40,777 nt of DNA, from contig NZ_BAGZ01000025.1 in assembly GCF_000298175.1 (NCBI RefSeq), positions 1 to 40,777 of the forward strand. Direction: 5' to 3'. This DNA is from Austwickia chelonae NBRC 105200. GTDB lineage: Bacteria; Actinomycetota; Actinomycetes; Actinomycetales; Dermatophilaceae. Under the pieces are notes generated by a model that was given only the letters and a program-made list of their open reading frames with translations, had not been told where the DNA came from and did no database searches. Position numbers and translations under genes: made by a program. Below, piece by piece: positions 31,931 through 38,865 of this stretch (its first letter is position 1; each line of letters begins with the position of its first letter).

Positions 31931-32602
31931 GACATACCTCCGATGCTCGCCCGGAGGCGGACAGCGCTGTCTGATAGGGGGCACCGACCGCTGCGCTCAT
32001 GACAGCGGTCGAGGCCTAGAACGCTATGGAGCGATCACGATAAGGGTCAAGAGCCTTCGACAAATTTGTAATAACAAATGACTAACGTCCCCCGCTGCAG
32101 GCCTGGCATCCCTGGAGGGAAACAGGCGAAGGAACCACCCCCGAATCCGTCAACCCTTGGCGATCAAAAAGATTCGACCAGCGGGACAGGGCACCACCGG
32201 CCGACTTCACCAGCATCACCCGCCGATCGGACATCGACCGCCCCCTCCTCGACACCGCTCCATATTTCGCGATGTGGACATCTCACCCCGCCCTGCCAGC
32301 CCCCTGCGGAGCACCCACCTCACCCACTCCACCTTCCGGATCCCCCCGCCCCAGGCACCCTGGCGGACCTCCCCTGTCCCTTTGCTCCCGATATGGGGCC
32401 GAGATACGTCCCTCGCGCCCAATCACTTAGACAATTAACGGCACTCGAGGGCATTCGCGGTCCGCGGGTGGTCTAAGGTGAGTGACGCCTGAGACCGAGC
32501 TGAATCTCGGCCGACAGGCACCGACATATCCGACACCCATGGTTCGACGAGATGGATCAGCATTCCACCGCCACCCTTCGGCTGATCCAGGAGAGGACAG
32601 CG
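31931..32602. promoter_or_regulatory. Intergenic region upstream of the MFS gene, with operator-like palindrome
   Basis: About 670 bp without a convincing gene. On the minus strand TTGACC and TAGCGT with 18-base spacing lie near 32025-32055 and could be the MFS promoter. ATTTGT-AATA-ACAAAT at 32064-32079 is an A/T-rich palindrome just upstream, where a sugar-responsive regulator might bind. The right half (32100-32480) is proline-codon-rich in all frames and looks non-coding. Near 32430 the bases become A/T-rich, probably the promoter of the small gene at 32603. Confidence 0.45.
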
Positions 32603-32788
32603 ATGACGACGTCCCTCGTACCACTCACCGTGACTTCGTTCGCCCTCACTGCGGCGGGCTTCGGCGCGTGGCGCACATTCACCCCATGGGTCGGTATCCC
32701 CATCTTGATCCTGGCCACCACCCTGCTGGCGAAGTCCTACCAGGTGGCTCAGGCCGCAGCGCCCGAGAGCGCGCCCGAGGTGCACTGA
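32603..32788 (+). CDS. Small membrane protein, unknown function
   Basis: A 61-aa open frame starting at the ATG at 32603, with GGAGAGG 7-8 bases upstream. It is largely hydrophobic: one segment is LVPLTVTSFALTAAGFGAW and the second is WVGIPILILATTLLAKSY, separated by a short RTFTP turn, with a polar C-terminal tail. G/C is strongly preferred at third codon positions, unlike the flanking DNA, which supports real coding. It is monocistronic and about 150 bp upstream of the iron box of the catechol locus. No family is recognised. Confidence 0.6.
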   Translation: MTTSLVPLTVTSFALTAAGFGAWRTFTPWVGIPILILATTLLAKSYQVAQAAAPESAPEVH

Positions 32789-32939
32789 CGCCGATGCGTC
32801 GATCGGCCTTGAGTACGAGACCGATCCTGCTTCTCCGCCCTCGTCGACGCACCACTTCGAAGGCCCCTTCGGGCAGTTCTGTCTCCCAGGGCGATCAGCC
32901 TCACCCATCGCGCACAGACCCCGGAGCAGAGTTGCCAAT

Positions 32940-32958
32940 CTAGGTAAGGCATACCTAA
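32940..32958. promoter_or_regulatory. IdeR/DtxR-type iron box upstream of isochorismatase
   Basis: CTAGGTAAGGCATACCTAA matches the IdeR/DtxR consensus at 15 of 19 positions. A second, weaker half-overlapping site follows (CTAAGTTAGGCGAAC from 32955), so two repressor dimers could bind side by side. It lies about 80 bp upstream of the isochorismatase start and predicts expression in low iron. Confidence 0.82.
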
Positions 32959-33039
32959 GTTAGGCGAACTGCCCTTGGCAGCTCCCCTTTTCGCAGAGCC
33001 GCCACCGTGTTCCATTCCGCGCACCTAGAGAGGCTCTCA

Positions 33040-33687
33040 ATGGCACTGCCCAGTCGCATCGACTACACGATCCCTACCACCGATATCCCGGAGCCGGTCG
33101 TCTCCTGGGCATTGGACCCGGAACGATGCGCTCTGTTGCTGCACGATCTCCAGCCGCACTTCCTGCGTCCTTTTTCACCAGCTATGCGCGAGCAGCTCAC
33201 CGCGAATGTGGACACCATCGCCGCCGCCTGTCGCGCCCAGGGGGTACCGATCGCTCACGCGATGCAGCCCGACGACCAGACCCCCGCCGAGCGTGGACTG
33301 CTCACCGAATTCTGGGGCCCGGGTCCCTTGAGCAGCGACGACAGCGGAGCTCCTGATCTGCGCCTTCAAGCCCGCGAAGGAGAGATCGTCATCATCCGAC
33401 GCCGGTACAACGCTTTCTTGGGTACCGGACTGGACGCTTGGATGCGCCAGCAGGGACGCGACCAGCTCATCGTTTGCGGAATCTACGCCCATGTCGGCTG
33501 CCTGATGACCTCAGCTCACGCTTTCATGACCGACCGTCAGCCCTTCTTAGTGGCCGATGGCACAGCAGACTTCTCCTCCGGAGAACACCGCATGGCCCTG
33601 GAGTACGTGACGAGCAGGTGCGGGGTCTGCGTGACCACTGAAGATGTGGTGGACATACTCTCCTGCTCTCAGCAGTTGTCCGCCTGA
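33040..33687 (+). CDS. Isochorismatase (2,3-DHB pathway), domain only, catalytic Lys replaced by Arg
   Basis: It is expected to hydrolyse isochorismate to 2,3-dihydro-2,3-dihydroxybenzoate and pyruvate. The ATG at 33040 has AGAGAGG upstream and gives 215 aa. Family motifs are ALLLHDLQPHF with catalytic Asp36, PAERGLLTEFWGPG, RRYNAFLGTGL, VCGIYAHVGCLM and FLVADGTADFSSGEHRMALEYV. The protein stops where EntB and DhbB continue into an aryl carrier domain, so it is the short form, like PhzD. The lysine that EntB and PhzD carry before the W-R-Y-S-A-F motif (Lys122 in PhzD) is Arg120 here. Activity is therefore not certain. The iron box and the DhbC/DhbA genes nearby support a 2,3-DHB role. Confidence 0.88.
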   Translation: MALPSRIDYTIPTTDIPEPVVSWALDPERCALLLHDLQPHFLRPFSPAMREQLTANVDTIAAACRAQGVPIAHAMQPDDQTPAERGLLTEFWGPGPLSSDDSGAPDLRLQAREGEIVIIRRRYNAFLGTGLDAWMRQQGRDQLIVCGIYAHVGCLMTSAHAFMTDRQPFLVADGTADFSSGEHRMALEYVTSRCGVCVTTEDVVDILSCSQQLSA

Positions 33688-33715
33688 CCCAGGGCCCCTC
33701 GAGCGGTGCCCGTGC

Positions 33716-34870
33716 TCAGGCCGACCTGGCCCCGTCGGGCGCTACCTCCACCTCAAGCTCAGAAGCCAGCAGGACATCAGCCAGGGTGGACAGTTTTGCT
33801 GTGGTCTCAGTCAATTCCGCCGCGGGGTCTGATCCGGCAACGATGCCTGCCCCGGCGTACAGGTCGACCACTGGCCCTCTGACGGACGCGCAGCGGATTG
33901 CCACGGTCCATTCCCCGTCACCGTTGTCATCGCACCATCCGATGCAACCGCCGTAATAACCACGGGCGAAAGGTTCGAGTTCTTCGAGCGTGTGCACCGC
34001 CGAGGCGACCGGCGCACCGGCCAGAGCAGGTGTGGGTTGGAGCGCAGCCGCCAGCTCGAGGGCAGTAGTGTCCTGGTCGCGTAATTCACCTTCGATCCAG
34101 GTGCCCAGGTGCCACACCGTTCGGGTACCTACCAGCGCAGATCGATCGGCGACGGCGAGCCTGCGGCAGTAGGGGCTGAGAGTGTCGGCGATCATCTCCA
34201 CCACATAGGAGTGCTCACGTAGATCCTTCTCTGAGGTGAGCAGCCTTCGTCCTCGATTTTCGTCTTCGACCGGGTCGGGAGAACGGGGAACTGAACCAGC
34301 CAAGGGGTGGGAGGTGACCGTGCGCCCTTGTCTGGAGACCAGAAGTTCAGGGCTTGCGCCGACGAGCCATTGACCCTCCGCCGGTGAGACGGCGTAAGTA
34401 CGAGCTTCGGGATGTGCCTCGACCAGAGCCTGGTAAAGGTACTCAGCCGGCACCGTCGTCTCGAAACGAAGTCGTAGTTTGCGTGCCAGGACGATCTTGT
34501 CGAGCTCTCCGCGCTCGAACACAGAGAGCGCTTTCTCCACTCTGCCCCGGTAGCCCGCCGATGTAGGCGTCTCCTCCGGGGTCCCGACGACTCGGGGGAA
34601 TCCATTCCATCCGCTGCCTGCTTCAAGCAGCGGATCTCCGTGACGATGCATCTCGTGCACAACGCTCAGCGCTGCGGTCCGGCCGTCGAAGGAGATGGCG
34701 CCTGCGACTGTTCCTTGCTCGCGAGCCCAGCTGGCCAGCTCTCCGGGGCTGCTGACATCGATGGTGTGGATACGTCCGCCGGTCGCCTTCAGGCTGCCTT
34801 GGGTGGTGTGGAATCTGAGGCGAACAGGGTGAGGTGGCGTCGGTACGGTGAAGAGGGCACGTGGGATCAC
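33716..34870 (-). CDS. dhbC: Isochorismate synthase (DhbC/EntC)
   Basis: This enzyme converts chorismate to isochorismate, the first step of 2,3-DHB synthesis. The 384-aa protein has the chorismate-binding fold with DKIVLARK (Lys125, matching the EntC base Lys147), VGASPELLVSRQG (Glu175, matching EntC Glu197), SHPLAGSVPRSPDP, TSEKDLREHSYVVEMI, HLGTWIEG, LQPTPALAGAP and the C-terminal AGAGIVAGSDPAAE. The spacing of 50 residues between the two catalytic residues equals that in EntC. The GTG at 34870 is the first possible start after an in-frame stop and directly abuts the iron box, suggesting a leaderless transcript. It converges with the isochorismatase gene, with 28 bases between stops. Confidence 0.93.
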   Translation of the reverse strand: MIPRALFTVPTPPHPVRLRFHTTQGSLKATGGRIHTIDVSSPGELASWAREQGTVAGAISFDGRTAALSVVHEMHRHGDPLLEAGSGWNGFPRVVGTPEETPTSAGYRGRVEKALSVFERGELDKIVLARKLRLRFETTVPAEYLYQALVEAHPEARTYAVSPAEGQWLVGASPELLVSRQGRTVTSHPLAGSVPRSPDPVEDENRGRRLLTSEKDLREHSYVVEMIADTLSPYCRRLAVADRSALVGTRTVWHLGTWIEGELRDQDTTALELAAALQPTPALAGAPVASAVHTLEELEPFARGYYGGCIGWCDDNGDGEWTVAIRCASVRGPVVDLYAGAGIVAGSDPAAELTETTAKLSTLADVLLASELEVEVAPDGARSA

Positions 34871-34888
34871 TAAGTTAGGCTAACCTAA
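34870..34888. promoter_or_regulatory. IdeR/DtxR-type iron box between dhbC and the PPTase gene
   Basis: CTAAGTTAGGCTAACCTAA matches the consensus at 17 of 19 positions, the best iron box in the window. It lies between the divergent starts of isochorismate synthase (34870) and the phosphopantetheinyl transferase, so one dimer could repress both. On the minus strand it contains TAGCCT followed by six bases and then the GTG start codon. Confidence 0.92.
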
Positions 34889-34919
34889 CTTTTCGACGGC
34901 GAGTGAGGTGCAAGATTCA

Positions 34920-35651
34920 GTGAGCAGTGTGGAGGCCTTCCTGGCAGAAAGCGCTTCTCTCCTCGACATGCTCGCCGAGTACGGTCTGCACCCAGGACTG
35001 CTCAGCCCGACGCTCTCCGCAGCGGAGCAGGAACGACTGGCCAGGTTTCGTGTACCACAGGATCGGAGCGATTTCCTCGCCGTTCGGCTTCTCACCCGCT
35101 TGGCTCTGTTCCGTCGTCGAACTGCGGTGGCCCCCGCCCCCCGGCCTTCCACGCCGACTTCGGCAGTGTCTACAGCAACCTGGGACGAGTTCATACCGGC
35201 TGCCCCGACGGCTCTCCTCGCAGAGCGGGACATCCGTCAGCGGTGCCCGGGATGCGCCGGTTCCGGACATGGGCGGCCTTATGTCATCGATCCCGAGGTC
35301 CGTCTGTCCTGGGCCCATTCTCGGGGTCTCATCGCCGTCGTGATCGCCGAGTCCCGGGAGTCCGACGTGGGGGTCGATTGTGAACGCGAGCGCCGCTGCG
35401 AACCGCCGGTCGTCTGGCAGGGCAAGCCGATTCCACTGTCAACCTGGTGTCGGGTGGAGTCTTGCGTGAAGGCCGGGTGGGGGGACTTGGACGAGCTCCT
35501 GGATCAAGCCTGTTCTCCGGAGGGGATCCGCGTCCCCGACGACGTGGTGTTCTCCGAAGGTCGCGTTCAGCTAGCTGCGGCGACGGCCCATTGGGCCGTC
35601 GCCGCACCGTCCGCAGCTCGGATGACCGTCCTCGGAGCGGCCTCCGCCTGA
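34920..35651 (+). CDS. Sfp-type 4'-phosphopantetheinyl transferase
   Basis: It attaches the phosphopantetheine arm to carrier proteins of siderophore or other peptide/polyketide synthetases. The start is GTG at 34920 (GAGGTG 9 bases upstream); a GTG at 34908 is also possible. That gives 243 aa. Metal and CoA residues are present: GVDCERE (Asp and Glu) and WCRVESCVKAGWG, where Glu and Lys match the W-x-x-K-E-A-x-x-K motif, although the first Lys of that motif is Val. CPGCAGSGHGRPYV and LSWAHSRGL are further family marks. Iron control and location suggest it serves catechol siderophore assembly, but no carrier protein is encoded here. A 31-bp palindrome lies in its 3' end. Confidence 0.87.
   Translation: MSSVEAFLAESASLLDMLAEYGLHPGLLSPTLSAAEQERLARFRVPQDRSDFLAVRLLTRLALFRRRTAVAPAPRPSTPTSAVSTATWDEFIPAAPTALLAERDIRQRCPGCAGSGHGRPYVIDPEVRLSWAHSRGLIAVVIAESRESDVGVDCERERRCEPPVVWQGKPIPLSTWCRVESCVKAGWGDLDELLDQACSPEGIRVPDDVVFSEGRVQLAAATAHWAVAAPSAARMTVLGAASA
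35576..35606. repeat. Inverted repeat inside the PPTase 3' end
   Basis: TGCGGCGACGGCCCA and TGGGCCGTCGCCGCA are perfect 15-bp arms separated by a single T. The repeat lies in codons for AAATAHWAVAAP, about 45 bp before the stop. A very stable hairpin would form in the mRNA, so it may act as an intragenic terminator or stabiliser between the convergent PPTase and dhbA genes. Confidence 0.7.
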
Positions 35652-35682
35652 GCCCACGCGCTTTCAGGTCAGCGCTGTTCTT

Positions 35683-36441
35683 TCAGAGGGAGGCTCCACC
35701 GTCGACCACGAGGGAGCTCATGGTCACGTGACGGGCTTCGTCGGAAAGCAAGAAGGCCACACAGGATGCGATGTCCTCAGGGCGGGCCACCCGGCCGAGC
35801 GGAATACCGGTGCGATAGCGGGTGACGTCACCTTCGATGGTGGTGTGCAAGGCATCCGGGTCGTCGGGGTTGGGCCAGGAGGCCCAAAGCATAGGAGTCG
35901 AAGTCGACCCGGGATGCACCACATTGCACCGGACGCCGTGCGGCGCGAGTTCAAGTCCTGCGGAGCGAACGAGCATGGCGGCTGCGGCTTTGGAGGCTCC
36001 GTAAGCTCCTAGATCGACTCTAGGAATGATGGCGGCATTCGAGGCGACCGCGACGATGGATCCCCGACCGCGCTTCTTCATCCGTTGGCCGACGCTGTGG
36101 AGCAGGTGCGCCGTGCCGAACGTGTTCACGGCGATCATGTCGTGCAGATCCTGTACATCGCTGTCGACGAGACTTCCGGTGCGCAGCGCCCCGGCGGTGT
36201 GGGCGAGCCTAGTGATCGGCCCGTTCTTCTCCTCTATGTGTCGGATGGCTTCTTCAACAGCGTGCGGGTCGGTGATATCGCAGTCCAGATCGGCGCCGGC
36301 GAGGTCCATGCCGAGGGTCTGCCATCCGCGCGCGGTGAGTGCGTCCACGACAGCACGCCCGATGCCTCCTGCGGCTCCGGTCACCAGAGCGATTTCACCT
36401 TCGGTCGGCATCAGTTCCATGTCAGGAGCGTCCGAGCACAT
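35683..36441 (-). CDS. dhbA: 2,3-dihydro-2,3-dihydroxybenzoate dehydrogenase (DhbA/EntA)
   Basis: This NAD-dependent short-chain dehydrogenase oxidises the isochorismatase product to 2,3-dihydroxybenzoate. The 252-aa protein has the Rossmann start VTGAAGGIG, the Asp-containing LDCDITD, VASNAAIIPRVDLGAYGASK with the catalytic Ser, Tyr and Lys, and GLELAPHGVRCNVVHPGSTS followed by TPM, closely resembling EntA. Three starts are possible (36441, 36420, 36411). The first is kept because it sits six bases after TAGCCT in the iron box, matching the layout of isochorismate synthase. The other two would put the box further upstream. It completes the enzyme set for free 2,3-DHB. Confidence 0.93.
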   Translation of the reverse strand: MCSDAPDMELMPTEGEIALVTGAAGGIGRAVVDALTARGWQTLGMDLAGADLDCDITDPHAVEEAIRHIEEKNGPITRLAHTAGALRTGSLVDSDVQDLHDMIAVNTFGTAHLLHSVGQRMKKRGRGSIVAVASNAAIIPRVDLGAYGASKAAAAMLVRSAGLELAPHGVRCNVVHPGSTSTPMLWASWPNPDDPDALHTTIEGDVTRYRTGIPLGRVARPEDIASCVAFLLSDEARHVTMSSLVVDGGASL

Positions 36442-36459
36442 GAGCTAAGGCTAGCCTCA
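36441..36459. promoter_or_regulatory. IdeR/DtxR-type iron box at the dhbA start
   Basis: TGAGCTAAGGCTAGCCTCA matches the consensus at 14 of 19 positions and has a perfect AGGCTAGCCT core. Its first base is the first base of the dhbA start codon. On the minus strand it reads TAGCCT, six bases, then ATG, so promoter -10, operator and start codon overlap. This is weaker than the box at 34870 but has the same geometry. Confidence 0.75.
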
Positions 36460-36532
36460 GTCTTTGGTCGCGTCTGGACCGGCCCTGATATCGAGGGCGT
36501 TGCCCCACAGGTCGACTCACGGAGCGAAGGCT

Positions 36533-37582
36533 TCAGCTGCTAGCTGTTGTTCTCAGCGGGGTGTGGGCCTCATCGACTGTTTCTGCGGCAAGCACCGGAG
36601 GCGGAGGGGTGCCTTCGGCGCCCCAGGTGTCGGTGTCGAAATGATCCCGACCGTGTGCTTCGAGCCATCCTTCGTGCCGCGGCCCGCGAGGGACGATCTG
36701 GGTGGGGTTGATGTCGGTATGGACCCCGTAGTAATGCTCTTTCATATGCACGAAATCGTTCGTGTCCCCGAACCCCGGCGTCTGGAAGAGGTCTCGCGTG
36801 TACCCCCAGAGCTGAGGCATCGTTGCCAACGGCTGTCGGTTGCATTTGAAATGTGCGTAGTAGACCTCGTCGAAACGCACCAGGGTCGGATAGAGACGCA
36901 GATCAGCTTCGGTGATGCTCGCTCCCATGAGATATCTACGTGTCGAGAGCCTTTCCTCCAGGACATCGAGAGCGTGCCAGAGCTCGTCATAAGCCCGATC
37001 GTAGGAAGCCTGCGATCCGGCGAACCCGCAGCGGTAGACCCCGTTGTTGACGGAGCGGAAGATGAAACCCATCAGCTCGTCCATCTCGTCGCGGAGATGG
37101 ACGGGGTAGAGATCAGGTGACCCTTCCCTGTGGTAGCTGCGCCATTGGCTGCCCATGTCAAGGGTCATCTGCGCATAGTCGTTGGTGACAACAGCCCCAG
37201 TACGGGTATCAACGAGTGCCGGAACGGTGATCCCACGGGGGTAGCCGGGGTATCTCTTTTCGTAAGCGTCCTTGAGGAAGTGGATTCCCAGGACGGGGTC
37301 CTTCCCCTCTGGGTCGAGGTCAAAGGTCCAGGAGCGTTTGTCGTGCGTAGGGCCCGTAACGCCCAGGGAGATCGCGCTTTCCAAACCGTAGACACGTCGA
37401 GCGATCATGGCCCGGTTCGCCCAGGGGCAGGCCCGAGAGACAACCAGCCGATAGCGGTCGGGCTCAACCTTGTACCCCTCGCTCCCGTCGACGGTAATAC
37501 GGGTGGTGATGTAGTTGGTGTCCCGATCGAAGGCTTTCCCCTGGGTTACGTAGGAACCCTTCTGGTCGGTGTTCGACGTCAT
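36533..37582 (-). CDS. Xi-class glutathione S-transferase / S-thiolyl-hydroquinone reductase
   Basis: This family reductively removes a thiol from quinone-thiol adducts, turning them back to hydroquinones. The 349-aa protein has the diagnostic SRACPWANR with catalytic Cys52 (usual form CPWAHR), DKRSWTFD, YPGYPRGITVPALVD, INPTQIVPRGP near the C-terminus, and a helical C-terminal domain (EADLRLYPTLVRFDEVYYAHF). The ATG at 37582 has GAAGGA upstream. If this host is an actinobacterium it probably uses mycothiol rather than glutathione (inference). It lies between a pirin gene and dhbA on the same strand, so a role in keeping catechols reduced is possible. Confidence 0.9.
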   Translation of the reverse strand: MTSNTDQKGSYVTQGKAFDRDTNYITTRITVDGSEGYKVEPDRYRLVVSRACPWANRAMIARRVYGLESAISLGVTGPTHDKRSWTFDLDPEGKDPVLGIHFLKDAYEKRYPGYPRGITVPALVDTRTGAVVTNDYAQMTLDMGSQWRSYHREGSPDLYPVHLRDEMDELMGFIFRSVNNGVYRCGFAGSQASYDRAYDELWHALDVLEERLSTRRYLMGASITEADLRLYPTLVRFDEVYYAHFKCNRQPLATMPQLWGYTRDLFQTPGFGDTNDFVHMKEHYYGVHTDINPTQIVPRGPRHEGWLEAHGRDHFDTDTWGAEGTPPPPVLAAETVDEAHTPLRTTASS

Positions 37583-37758
37583 GCCGTCCTTCTTTCGGCT
37601 CGCATTGGTGGCTGGTGGCGGTCCTCGCCGTTTGCTCAGGTTCGGCGTCTTTTTTCTTCACCGTTTTTGCTTCGATCGGCAGGCGTGCGACGGACTTTCC
37701 CATCCGGCGCCGCTCTCGGGAACGCCGTTACCGATTGTCGGGGTGTGGCTTCCCGCCC

Positions 37759-38532
37759 TCAGCGGCTGTTCAATGTGGCGTGCATCTCCCATAGCAGCAC
37801 CTCAGATGGTTCGAGCGCGGTCACTTTGTGACCGCCGGTGGCGGTCATCCTCGCTGCGTCTCCAGAATTCATCCGGCCGGATCCTTCCAAGGTTATGGAT
37901 CCTGTTGCTACAAAAAGATGCTGATAAGGAGCTTCCGGCAGGGTGACTTCCTGGCCGGAGGACAGTTTCGCCACATGAAATGCCGCATATTTGTTTCGGA
38001 TCCTGATCGCGGACTCGTTCAGGTATTTGTCCATACCGGTGGCCACTGTGACGAATCCAGTTCCGAGTGTTTCAGGTGAGATCTCGAGCTGTTCGTATCC
38101 AGGCTTGATTCCTTGGGTGTCCGGCACCACCCACATCTGGATGAAGCGCACTGGGTCGGCGTGTGGAGATCTGTTGGTGTCGTAGACCCAGGAGTCGTTC
38201 TTTTCCGAGTGAAGGATTCCGGTTCCTGCGCTCATCCGTTGGGCCAGGCCTGGATAGATGATGCCGTTGTGCCCTTCGGAGTCCTGGTGAACCAGAGATC
38301 CGCTGAGAACCCAGGTGACGATCTCCATGTCTCGATGGGGGTGGGTCTCGAAGCCGGTTCCGGGGGCCACGATGTCGTCATTACTTACCAGCAGTAGGCC
38401 GTGGTGAGTATTGGCCGGGTCGTAGTGGCGGCTGAACGAGAACGAGTGCTTGCTGTCCAGCCAGCCGTATTGGCTGGAGAATCGATCCGTGGAACGACGG
38501 AGGTCGACGGCCTCGGTCGGCATCGTGAACAT
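37759..38532 (-). CDS. Pirin family protein (bicupin)
   Basis: Pirins are iron-binding double-cupin proteins; some bacterial ones act as quercetin dioxygenases or redox-responsive regulators. The ATG at 38532 (GGGGG 5 bases upstream) gives 257 aa; upstream and downstream ATGs (38562, 38523) are possible. The N-terminal cupin has HSFSFSRHYDPANTHHGLLL, ETHPHRDMEIVTWVLSGSL and GTGILHSEKND, giving the His/Glu metal ligands. The C-terminal cupin (VTLPEAPYQHLFVATGSITLE) is more degenerate, as usual. A TAGGTGA/TCACCTA palindrome lies just before the ribosome binding site. The GST/hydroquinone reductase gene follows 176 bases after its stop. Confidence 0.92.
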   Translation of the reverse strand: MFTMPTEAVDLRRSTDRFSSQYGWLDSKHSFSFSRHYDPANTHHGLLLVSNDDIVAPGTGFETHPHRDMEIVTWVLSGSLVHQDSEGHNGIIYPGLAQRMSAGTGILHSEKNDSWVYDTNRSPHADPVRFIQMWVVPDTQGIKPGYEQLEISPETLGTGFVTVATGMDKYLNESAIRIRNKYAAFHVAKLSSGQEVTLPEAPYQHLFVATGSITLEGSGRMNSGDAARMTATGGHKVTALEPSEVLLWEMHATLNSR

Positions 38533-38547
38533 CAGTACCCCCAAATT

Positions 38548-38565
38548 TAGGTGATGCGTCACCTA
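38548..38565. promoter_or_regulatory. Operator-like palindrome upstream of the pirin gene
   Basis: TAGGTGATGCGTCACCTA has perfect 7-bp arms (TAGGTGA/TCACCTA) around TGCG. It lies 16 bp upstream of the chosen pirin ATG, and A/T-rich bases (CTATAGAGTAAT on the minus strand) lie just before it. It would overlap the transcription start, as expected for a repressor site. It is not an iron box. Confidence 0.65.
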
Positions 38566-38865
38566 TTACTCTATAGACAGATCGTTCGAACTTCAACCGT
38601 CTCCGAGGCGAGACTGCCCTCTCTCCAAGCTTCCGTTCGACATCAGCGGATTTCGCCTCTGCGAGAGGGATGACCCCAATTGTCCTCTCGACTCCGGGCC
38701 GTCGCCTACAGCCGCAGCTGCATCAGAAGAAAGCCGAGGCGCTGTTCAGGTAGCGCTGCCACGTGACACGGCGACTCCGGGCAGAGGGAAGCGCTCGCCC
38801 AAACTCAAGGCCGACTCCCAATGGCCACCTGTCTCAATGAGCAACGGCGGAGGGAGCGGCCCCGC

